Shown: in pieces, positions 1 through 4,663 of the stretch
How positions within the stretch are numbered: position 1 is the stretch's first letter
How the letters are laid out: each line of letters begins with the position of its first letter
Notes under the pieces: model-generated
The model's input: the letters and a program-made list of their open reading frames with translations, nothing else
The model's database searches: none
What the model was told of the DNA's origin: nothing
Made by a program: the position numbers and the translations under genes
Source: Candidatus Falkowbacteria bacterium CG1_02_41_21
GTDB lineage: Bacteria > Patescibacteriota > Patescibacteriia > Patescibacteriales > UBA12465
Assembly: GCA_001871235.1 (NCBI GenBank)
Contig: MNUV01000042.1
Location: 1 to 7,559 of the forward strand
DNA: 7,559 nucleotides
Direction of reading: 5' to 3'

Positions 1-178
1 TTAATCTATATTTTCCCTTGGCATGGCAAGATATCCGGTTGCTGCCACAATTGGGACAACGACACCGGCGATTTTCCTTCTTTTTGATTCTAATGACTAA
101 TTCATCTTTTTTATTGTTTTTTATTTCCAAAATTCTATACCCTTGTATTTTCAGGAAGTTTTTTGTAAAATTGTTCAT
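1..178 (-). CDS. ISL3-family transposase, N-terminus (partial)
   Basis: The gene starts at the ATG at 178-176; an in-frame TAA at 193-191 lies just upstream and no other ATG is available. Fifty-nine codons are visible before the window edge. The protein begins MNNFTKNFLKIQGYRI and then shows C-R-C-P-N-C-G-S-N-R-I-S-C-H, the cysteine-rich N-terminal zinc finger of ISL3/IS204/IS1001-type DDE transposases, which helps bind the element ends. The catalytic DDE domain lies outside the window, so intactness cannot be judged. About 86 bp of AT-rich leader separates the start from the proposed element end. A different zinc-ribbon protein is possible from so short a piece, but the terminal sequence supports a transposase. 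Confidence 0.7.
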   Translation of the reverse strand, partial: MNNFTKNFLKIQGYRILEIKNNKKDELVIRIKKKENRRCRCPNCGSNRISCHAKGKYRL

Positions 179-264
179 AGAAGGATTTTGTTAATTTTTG
201 GCTTATATTCACCAATATATTAACAGAATTCTTCTTTTTTATACACACTTTTCGACGTAGAGCC
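1..264 (-). mobile_element. ISL3-family insertion sequence, one end (partial)
   Basis: The element is cut by the left window edge. It contains the start of a minus-strand transposase gene. The proposed outer end is at about base 264: read inward on the minus strand it begins GGCTCTACGTCGAAAAG. ISL3-family terminal repeats, as I remember them, begin GGCTCT or close variants, so this fits, but the other end is outside the window and the inverted repeat cannot be matched. ISL3 elements usually duplicate 8 bp of target; the candidate on this side is CTATTTGT at 265-272. The boundary could be off by a base or two. Confidence 0.55.
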
Positions 265-273
265 CTATTTGTA

Positions 274-302
274 TTGACAAAAATAACCAGAGATGCTATA
301 AT
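274..302 (+). promoter_or_regulatory. Consensus sigma70-type promoter for the 189-aa gene
   Basis: TTGACA (274-279) and TATAAT (297-302) are separated by exactly 17 bp, a perfect match to the housekeeping sigma consensus in both boxes. Transcription would begin near 309, giving a leader of about 50 nt before the ATG at 358. The -35 box lies only about 10 bp outside the proposed insertion-sequence end, so any upstream activating region has been replaced by the element. Confidence 0.8.
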
Positions 303-357
303 GAATCTATTGAACATTGAAAAATAAATAATAATCATATATAAAACACCCCAAATC

Positions 358-927
358 ATGAAGATTGAAACGTCCGATTTACAGAAATTCTTCGAGACTA
401 TAGAAAGTAAGAATCTTTCTCTGTCTCTGTCCGAAGTCATTGCCTTGATTAATGGCAAGATTGAAGAAAATAATGAACCTCTCCAATCAACTGATGACAT
501 TAAACTCATCGTTGATTACACCAAAACCGTTGAACAAGCTGTCGCTGATTGTGAATTTAACTTCGCAAATAGTGACATTAATGCTAAAAATTTCCCCATT
601 TCTCTGGAAATGATCGGAACAAAGGTAGAAATATCCAGTAAGCTATACCATTTTAATCGTGGTATGGGCAGTGAAGATGTTATCAAGGAAATGGATAAAG
701 AAAATTGTCGCCCCGCTGTTTTAATGGAAGCATTAGCTTTGGCCGCTGCTCACCCAGAACTCCAAAAACAATTCCCTATTATCGCTCTTGGCTCCGTTTG
801 GCGCGATTCCAGTGGCAGTCGTCAGGTTCCTTATCTTGGTGTCGGTGCCTACGATCGCAAGCTCTACCTCGACGACTTTGGCCTTGATTGGGCTGCCCGT
901 TGTCGTTTCCTCGGTGTCCGCAAGTAG
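358..927 (+). CDS. Candidate DGR target protein with variable C-terminal domain
   Basis: This is a 189-aa protein with no predicted signal peptide or membrane segment. Residues 1-115 are acidic and mostly helical-looking; I do not recognise that part. Residues 116-189 form a separate W- and R-rich domain (RPAVLMEALALAAAHPEL, then FPIIALGSVW, VPYL, and the end CRFLGVRK). From memory, many Parcubacteria carry proteins ending in FPIVALGSVW...VPYL...W...CRFAAVRK that differ sharply between fixed positions, as targets of diversity-generating retroelements do. Codons 139-189 support this: 46 of 51 end in C or T, none ends in A, and there is no Asn codon. DGR target domains usually adopt a C-type-lectin-like fold that binds ligands; the ligand here is unknown. 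The ATG at 358 has no Shine-Dalgarno sequence but lies about 50 nt behind a perfect promoter. A terminator follows at 1003. No reverse transcriptase is nearby. Confidence 0.75.
   Translation: MKIETSDLQKFFETIESKNLSLSLSEVIALINGKIEENNEPLQSTDDIKLIVDYTKTVEQAVADCEFNFANSDINAKNFPISLEMIGTKVEISSKLYHFNRGMGSEDVIKEMDKENCRPAVLMEALALAAAHPELQKQFPIIALGSVWRDSSGSRQVPYLGVGAYDRKLYLDDFGLDWAARCRFLGVRK
772..924 (+). other. Putative DGR variable region (VR)
   Basis: This covers codons 139-189 of the preceding gene. Every codon ends in C or T except two TGG (W148, W178), one CAG (Q156) and two AAG (K168, K189). Codons 1-138 of the same gene use A- and G-ending codons freely. In DGRs the template repeat carries AAC/AAT at the sites to be varied, and adenine-specific mutation turns these into NNC/NNT, so a pyrimidine-ending tract with Asn codons lost is the expected result. 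A template copy should match this tract except where it has A. No such copy exists in the window. Confidence 0.6.
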
Positions 928-1002
928 CTCTTTGCCACTTGGATACTTTGCCCTAGCTCTTGAACCCTTGAGCCCTTGGCTCTTCTTGAAAAATATAATT
1001 TT

Positions 1003-1030
1003 CCCGTTTCAACAATGAAACGGGATTTTT
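1003..1030 (+). terminator. Intrinsic terminator after the DGR-type target gene
   Basis: CCCGTTTC (1003-1010) and GAAACGGG (1017-1024) form a perfect 8-bp stem with a 6-nt loop, followed by ATTTTT. It lies 75 bp after the stop of the upstream gene. DGR variable regions in some phages are followed by a hairpin that aids retargeting; this one is farther away and has a T-run, so termination is the simpler reading. Confidence 0.75.
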
Positions 1031-1066
1031 GAAACAATGAATAATCGTTTGTAATCCCGCGTAATT

Positions 1067-1222
1067 ATGAAAACAGATAAATCTGATCCAGTTAATCCCG
1101 TTGGTATTAAAAATGAAGAACCCAATGAAGAAACCGCCGCAGCGATAGAAAACTCTCGCCATGGCGTTGATCAAATCATTTGTAAAGACACTAATGATTT
1201 TTTCAAAAAACTCCATGATTAA
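1067..1222 (+). CDS. Small protein resembling a RelB/DinJ antitoxin tail
   Basis: This is a 51-aa ORF from the ATG at 1067 to TAA; an in-frame TAA at 1052-1054 rules out a longer form. It is hydrophilic and acidic. Residues 19-51 run PNEETAAAIENSR, then a short linker, then DTNDFFKKLHD. This resembles the C-terminal toxin-binding part of RelB/DinJ-family antitoxins (N-x-E-T-x-A-A-x-E ... D-E-L-F-x-x-L). The N-terminal ribbon-helix-helix DNA-binding domain is missing, and no RelE/YafQ-type toxin gene follows; the next element is a terminator. It may be a remnant, a solitary small antitoxin, or a chance resemblance. There is no Shine-Dalgarno sequence, and the gene lies between two terminators without a clear promoter of its own. 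Confidence 0.5.
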   Translation: MKTDKSDPVNPVGIKNEEPNEETAAAIENSRHGVDQIICKDTNDFFKKLHD

Positions 1223-1241
1223 TATTTGTTAATCACAATAA

Positions 1242-1272
1242 AAAAAGACTGTCCCAAATGGATAGTCTTTTT
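1242..1272. terminator. Bidirectional intrinsic terminator between convergent genes
   Basis: AAAAAGACTGTCC (1242-1254) pairs with GGATAGTCTTTTT (1260-1272) across a 5-nt loop, giving 13 bp with one G-T pair. A-runs and T-runs on both flanks allow termination in either direction. It sits between the stop of the 51-aa ORF (1222) and the stop of the minus-strand methyltransferase (1288). Confidence 0.8.
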
Positions 1273-1287
1273 AATTTTAATAATAGC

Positions 1288-2448
1288 TTACTTCAATTTC
1301 AACACCACCACTTCCCGCCAGACCTTTTGGCCTTCTCGGCCGTAAAGCCAGGTTTTTCTTTGAGTATTGCCGTCTTCCACTACTTTCCAATCGGGATATT
1401 GGGGGTTGATATAGATGAATTTCTTTTTATGTTGTTCAAAGGTCACAAAAACCGGCCAGATCATCACGACTCTGGAGTGTGGTTTAATTATTTTAGTAAA
1501 AGCTTTTAGTGATTGAGTATAGAGTTGCTCCAGCTCGGCGATTGTTTTTCTGATTTCATGCGGACCACGTTGGGGGCCAAGATATGGCTCGGTGACAATC
1601 GCGGCCACTGATTTGGGCTTGATGTATTTATCAATCTCTGTAGCGGAGATTACTTTGGTATCCACTTTGACAGCAGTGATGTTGAATTTCTGTTTTATCC
1701 ATTCCACGTTCTCTTTGGTGTCGGCGATTGCTTTGGGAGAAATATCAGTCCCCGCTACTGACTTATAGCCCATTAGTAATGCCTCGGAAAGGATTGTGCC
1801 AGAACCGCAGAAAGGATCTAGGATTAATTCTTTCTGGCCATTGCGGGAAAGGTTAATCATAATCTGAGCTAACTTTGGCGGGAGCATACCAGACTTGTCG
1901 TCTCTGGTGGGACGACCATAGTCTCTAAATGATAATTCCTTGAAAGGTTGGACGGCTAAAGTTTGGCCGATCATTAGCTTCCCGTCATTATCTCTAATAA
2001 AGACGATTTCCATCCCCTTATCCAATAAATAGTTCTGTTCCACAATGACACTAGAAAGGATTTGTTCTTTACCCATGACCCAACGGCAAGAGCGGCCGTT
2101 TTCTTTGAGGACGGTTTTGATGGTCATGCCTAATTTTTTCGTATCAATCGGGGCATTGGCGTAATTGGAAAAGCCAAAATGGAATTTGCCGGAAAAATTG
2201 GGGGCGCTTTCCAGGGCTAAGTCCAAACAAGCCTTGGGAATTTCATTGTTTTTGGCATCAAAGAGAATTTGGCCGATTTTGATGGTTCCGCCCAGCACTT
2301 TGATGGTCTTTTGAGCGTTAATTTTGTCCTCTGATTCCAACAAAAAAATGCCGTTTTGGCCCATTTTACCGGTATTTTCCGGGAAAAAGGCCAATATTTC
2401 GGCGGCCGAGAGCGAGGGGTGATTGCCCAGAGCGAAAAAGTATTTCAT
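1288..2448 (-). CDS. Trm11/TrmG10-like RNA (guanine-N2) methyltransferase
   Basis: This 386-aa protein has the layout of the UPF0020/Trm11-TrmG10 group, SAM-dependent enzymes that methylate guanine N2 (typically G10) in tRNA. Residues 1-165 form a divergent N-terminal RNA-binding part, where relatives have a THUMP-like region. The joint motif DYGRPTRDDKSGMLPPKLAQ lies at 177-196. The Rossmann methyltransferase fold follows: motif I DPFCGSGT (211-218), acidic GTDIS (233-237), and motif IV TEPYLGP (286-292), where classic members have D-P/L-P-Y-G. The C-terminal YGREGQKVWREV closes the domain. The length is usual for the group. The start at 2448 is supported by a TATAAT box 10 bp upstream that gives a nearly leaderless mRNA. 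It is convergent with the small ORF and divergent from rpsF. The exact target nucleotide is inferred from family. Confidence 0.85.
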   Translation of the reverse strand: MKYFFALGNHPSLSAAEILAFFPENTGKMGQNGIFLLESEDKINAQKTIKVLGGTIKIGQILFDAKNNEIPKACLDLALESAPNFSGKFHFGFSNYANAPIDTKKLGMTIKTVLKENGRSCRWVMGKEQILSSVIVEQNYLLDKGMEIVFIRDNDGKLMIGQTLAVQPFKELSFRDYGRPTRDDKSGMLPPKLAQIMINLSRNGQKELILDPFCGSGTILSEALLMGYKSVAGTDISPKAIADTKENVEWIKQKFNITAVKVDTKVISATEIDKYIKPKSVAAIVTEPYLGPQRGPHEIRKTIAELEQLYTQSLKAFTKIIKPHSRVVMIWPVFVTFEQHKKKFIYINPQYPDWKVVEDGNTQRKTWLYGREGQKVWREVVVLKLK

Positions 2449-2457
2449 ATGGTTAAT

Positions 2458-2486
2458 ATTATAGGGGAAAAAGTCAAAATTGGCTA
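2458..2486 (-). promoter_or_regulatory. Promoter of the methyltransferase gene (near-leaderless)
   Basis: On the minus strand, TATAAT (2463-2458) is preceded at 17 bp by TAGCCA (2486-2481), a 4/6 match to the -35 consensus. The predicted start is near 2451, only about 3 nt before the ATG at 2448, so the mRNA would lack a ribosome-binding leader. Confidence 0.6.
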
Positions 2487-2552
2487 ATTTTAGGGGGCTT
2501 GATTTTTTTTGGGGTCTCTGGTAAGTTGATTAGACAATTAAGACCTTTCCCA

Positions 2553-2699
2553 TATCTTGGGTTATCCCAAGATAATCTTGGCCACTGAGCTGAGATTAAA
2601 GGTATTCAAGACAGCCTCGCTCTTTTGATACCGAGGTTTTATTTTATAAATTTTTTTATTAACCATCAAGGAAAAATTTAACGGCGCTTTAAGGCCGTT
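2553..2699 (+). promoter_or_regulatory. Hairpin-rich leader upstream of rpsF
   Basis: Several potential stems precede rpsF. TATCTTGGG/CCCAAGATA (2553-2574) is a perfect 9-bp stem with a 4-nt loop; its right arm can instead pair as CCAAG/CTTGG (2567-2581). A longer imperfect hairpin spans 2601-2632 and competes with CCTCG/CGAGG (2615-2636), which is followed by a T-rich stretch like a weak terminator. AACGGC/GCCGTT (2680-2699) is next to the rpsF -10 box. The mutually exclusive pairings suggest attenuation or ribosomal-protein feedback, as known for bS6:bS18 leaders elsewhere, but I cannot match this to the published S6:S18 motif, and no convincing promoter upstream of it was found. Confidence 0.35.
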
Positions 2700-2711
2700 T
2701 GAAAACTAACT

Positions 2712-2720
2712 TGTTATAAT
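2712..2720 (+). promoter_or_regulatory. Possible extended -10 promoter at rpsF
   Basis: TGTTATAAT is a perfect extended -10 (TG-N-TATAAT), with no good -35. Only 4 bp separate it from the ATG at 2725. That is tighter than the usual start-site distance, so either transcription starts at the A of ATG, or the real promoter lies farther upstream and this match is incidental. Confidence 0.45.
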
Positions 2721-2724
2721 TACT

Positions 2725-3243
2725 ATGTCAAAAACCAAACCATCAGGAGCATCACATTATGAAATCCTGTTTGTCGTGTCTAATCGCTTCACCGAGGATG
2801 AAGCCAAAACTTGTATCGCCAAAGTAGAAAAATTAATCACTGAGAGTGATGGTAAAATTACTCTGAATGAATATTGGGGCAAAAAAAAGTTAGCTTATCC
2901 TATCAAGCACGAAGCTTACGGCTATTATCAATTGTTTGAATTTGACCTAGAAGGGAAAGAGTTGGCTAAATTAGATGAAAAGTTGAGATTGGATAATGAA
3001 ATTTTACGCTTTATTATTGTCGTCAAAAAGTTAAAGAGCGACGAACAATTAAAGAAAGAAGCCAAGATTAAAGCTAAAATCAGCAAGAAGCAGGCGGAGA
3101 AGGAAAAAGAAAAGAAAAGCCAAGAAGTAAAAAAAGAAGAGCTGAAAGAATCTAAGACGACTAAGTCCGGTAAAGCCAAGGCTAATATTGAGAGCCTGGA
3201 TGAGAAACTAGAGGGCATTTTAAATGCCGACGACTTGTTATAA
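2725..3243 (+). CDS. rpsF: Ribosomal protein bS6
   Basis: bS6 pairs with bS18 on the platform of the 30S subunit. The core runs from HYEILFVVSN (11-20) through YWGKKKLAYPIKHEAYGYY (50-68) to LRFIIVVKK (94-102), the typical alpha/beta fold with the KKLAYPI signature. It then has a tail (103-172) made mostly of Lys, Glu and Ala, probably helical, ending LDEKLEGILNADDLL. At 172 aa it is clearly longer than common bS6 proteins. The first 10 residues are also extra, but there is no other start codon before the core, so the ATG at 2725 is kept. It is first in a same-strand cluster with ssb (34-bp gap), rpsR and efp; rpsF-ssb-rpsR is a widely conserved order. Confidence 0.95.
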   Translation: MSKTKPSGASHYEILFVVSNRFTEDEAKTCIAKVEKLITESDGKITLNEYWGKKKLAYPIKHEAYGYYQLFEFDLEGKELAKLDEKLRLDNEILRFIIVVKKLKSDEQLKKEAKIKAKISKKQAEKEKEKKSQEVKKEELKESKTTKSGKAKANIESLDEKLEGILNADDLL

Positions 3244-3251
3244 TTAACTAC

Positions 3252-3267
3252 AAGGGATTTTTCCCTT
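3252..3267 (+). other. Small intercistronic hairpin before ssb
   Basis: AAGGGA (3252-3257) and TCCCTT (3262-3267) form a perfect 6-bp stem with a TTTT loop, 10 bp before the ssb ATG. No T-run follows, so it is not a terminator. It could be a processing site or could affect translation of ssb; the function is unknown. Confidence 0.4.
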
Positions 3268-3277
3268 AGCAAAAAAT

Positions 3278-3721
3278 ATGAGCAGTTTAAATAAAGTAAT
3301 GTTAATCGGTAACCTGACTAAAGATCCGGAAGTGCGCACGACTCCGTCCGGTCAAAATGTCGCTTCGTTTTCGGTCGCCACTAATATGAATTGGACCGAT
3401 CAATCCGGTCAAAAGCAATCTAAAGCGGAGTTTCATAATATTGTCGCTTGGAGAAAATTAGCCGATATTTGCGGGCAATATTTGCATAAAGGCACCAAGG
3501 TTTATATTGAAGGACGACTCCAAACTCGCGATTGGATTGGCCAAGACGGAGCTAAAAAATATCGCACCGAGGTGGTGGCTGATACGATGCAAATCTTGAG
3601 TCGCCCGGGTGAAGGCAGCGCCGCTCCGGCGCCAGCGGAGAATAGTTTTGAAGGCGCGGTGATGGCCAAGGGCGATGCGGCATCGGACGAAGAAATAAAA
3701 ATTGAAAACATTCCTTTCTAA
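3278..3721 (+). CDS. ssb: Single-stranded DNA-binding protein
   Basis: SSB coats single-stranded DNA in replication, recombination and repair and recruits partner enzymes through its C-terminal tip. At 147 aa it has the normal length. The OB fold spans about residues 1-110: LNKVMLIGNLTKDPEVR (4-20), the ASFSVATN strand, EFHNIVAWRKLADICGQYL, KGTKVYIEGRLQTRDW, and YRTEVVADTMQIL. A flexible linker rich in Gly, Ala and Pro (about 110-133) leads to the acidic tail DEEIKIENIPF, which keeps the terminal I-P-F recognised by SSB partners. It sits between rpsF and rpsR, its classic place. The ATG at 3278 has no Shine-Dalgarno sequence. Confidence 0.97.
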   Translation: MSSLNKVMLIGNLTKDPEVRTTPSGQNVASFSVATNMNWTDQSGQKQSKAEFHNIVAWRKLADICGQYLHKGTKVYIEGRLQTRDWIGQDGAKKYRTEVVADTMQILSRPGEGSAAPAPAENSFEGAVMAKGDAASDEEIKIENIPF

Positions 3722-3729
3722 TTTATAAT
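3702..3729 (+). promoter_or_regulatory. Possible internal promoter for rpsR-efp
   Basis: TTGAAA (3702-3707, inside the end of ssb) and TATAAT (3724-3729) are 16 bp apart, giving a start near 3736 and a leader of about 32 nt before rpsR. A second TATAAT occurs at 3737-3742. The stretch is very AT-rich, so a chance match is possible. Confidence 0.4.
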
Positions 3730-3767
3730 TTAAAAATATAATCTATTTTGGAACTTTAATTAAATCT

Positions 3768-4004
3768 ATGAACAACAACAATCAAAATAATAATGTTACC
3801 AAGAAAGCGAAAGAATGCTATTTTTGCGTTAACAATTTAGAGCCTGATTACAAGGACACTAAATCTTTGCGGCGCTTCATTAATTTCTATCAGAAAATTA
3901 TTGCCGCCGGTCGAACCGGAACTTGCGCTTGGCATCAAAGAAAGTTGACCTTGGCCATTAAGCGGTCCCGAAAGATGGCCCTCCTAGCCTTTACTCACAA
4001 ATAA
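3768..4004 (+). CDS. rpsR: Ribosomal protein bS18, zinc-binding form
   Basis: bS18 binds next to bS6 on the 30S platform. At 78 aa the length is normal. After an Asn-rich start (MNNNNQNNN) the family core follows: ECYFC (16-20), YKDTKSLRRFINFYQKI (28-44), then GRTGTCAWHQRKLTLAIKRS (48-67) and ALLAF. C17, C20, C53 and H56 form a C-x-x-C ... C-x-x-H set, the zinc-binding variant of bS18 known from several lineages; the common variant has lost these residues. It lies 46 bp after ssb and 17 bp before efp. No Shine-Dalgarno sequence is present. Confidence 0.96.
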   Translation: MNNNNQNNNVTKKAKECYFCVNNLEPDYKDTKSLRRFINFYQKIIAAGRTGTCAWHQRKLTLAIKRSRKMALLAFTHK

Positions 4005-4021
4005 AATTAACTTCTACTTCT

Positions 4022-4579
4022 ATGTTGAGCATGAGCGAAATAAAACTCGGTAAGGTTTTGACCGTTAACAACGAACCGTTTGTGGTTATTAAAACCGATC
4101 ATCATAAAATGGGCCGGAGCGGCGCTGTTTTAAAAGTGAAAATGAAAAATTTAGTTAACGGCAATGTCCTGGAGCGAACTTTTCAAGGCAATGATAAGGC
4201 GGAAGAAGCTCAGACTCAAACTAAAAAAGCTAATTACCTTTATCGCGATGCCAGTGGAGCCAACTTCATGGACAATGCCACTTACGAGCAATTTAATTTT
4301 CCGGTTGATGAAATTGGCGAGAAGATTCAATACTTGAAAGAAGGCATTGATGTCGATGTGCTGTATTTCAATGATCGTCCGGTGGCTATTAGTTTACCGA
4401 TTAAGATGACCTTTAAGGTGGTCAGCGCTCCGCCGGCCATTAAGGGCAACTCGGTGGGCAGCGTTTCTAAGGTCGCCGAGCTGGAAACTGGGGCCAAAAT
4501 CAATGTCCCGGTTTTTATTGAAGAGGGCGAGGCCATTATCATTAATACCGATACCGGCGAATACGTAGAGCGGGCTTAG
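4022..4579 (+). CDS. efp: Translation elongation factor P
   Basis: EF-P binds between the P and E sites of the ribosome and rescues stalling at polyproline stretches. At 185 aa, three domains are visible: the KOW-like N-terminal domain (IKLGKVLTVNNEPFVVIKTD, 7-26; LKNLVNGNVLERTFQGNDKAEEA), a middle OB fold, and a C-terminal OB fold that ends with the family signature around GAKINVPVFIEEGEAIIINTDTGEYVERA in parts. The loop that reaches the tRNA reads H-K-M-G-R-S-G (28-34), so the tip residue usually modified as Lys is Arg32 here. The start is either 4022 or the ATG at 4031 (MSEIKLG), which matches relatives slightly better; neither has a Shine-Dalgarno sequence. It is the last gene of the cluster and is followed by a terminator. 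Confidence 0.96.
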   Translation: MLSMSEIKLGKVLTVNNEPFVVIKTDHHKMGRSGAVLKVKMKNLVNGNVLERTFQGNDKAEEAQTQTKKANYLYRDASGANFMDNATYEQFNFPVDEIGEKIQYLKEGIDVDVLYFNDRPVAISLPIKMTFKVVSAPPAIKGNSVGSVSKVAELETGAKINVPVFIEEGEAIIINTDTGEYVERA

Positions 4580-4602
4580 CTAGGTTTAATTAAAATTCTA
4601 TA

Positions 4603-4630
4603 GAAAAGACGGGGGCTTCCTCGTCTTTTC
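4603..4630 (+). terminator. Intrinsic terminator after efp
   Basis: GAAAAGACG (4603-4611) pairs with CGTCTTTTC (4622-4630); the inner bases add two G-C pairs and one G-T, leaving a GCTT loop. The T-run is part of the right arm rather than trailing it, so strength is uncertain. It closes the rpsF-ssb-rpsR-efp cluster just before the next promoter. Confidence 0.65.
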
Positions 4631-4646
4631 GTTAACAGGATAAAGG

Positions 4647-4655
4647 TGTTATAAT
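4647..4655 (+). promoter_or_regulatory. Extended -10 promoter of the O-antigen ligase-like gene
   Basis: TGTTATAAT is a perfect extended -10. Transcription would start near 4662, just before the ATG at 4664, giving a leaderless mRNA. The in-frame TTG at 4655 overlaps the -10 box and so cannot be in the transcript, which decides the start. No good -35 is seen at 17 bp. Confidence 0.6.
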
Positions 4656-4663
4656 TGAATCAT

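Noticed and set aside
135..509. 124-aa ORF on the minus strand
   Set aside because: It overlaps the insertion sequence, the consensus promoter and the start of the plus-strand gene, and resembles no protein family.
953..1216. 87-aa ORF on the minus strand
   Set aside because: It runs across the terminator hairpin and is antisense to the better-supported 51-aa ORF.
4655..4657. TTG start giving a 474-aa ligase-like protein
   Set aside because: The TTG overlaps the -10 box TATAAT and would lie upstream of the predicted transcription start; the ATG at 4664 is better placed.
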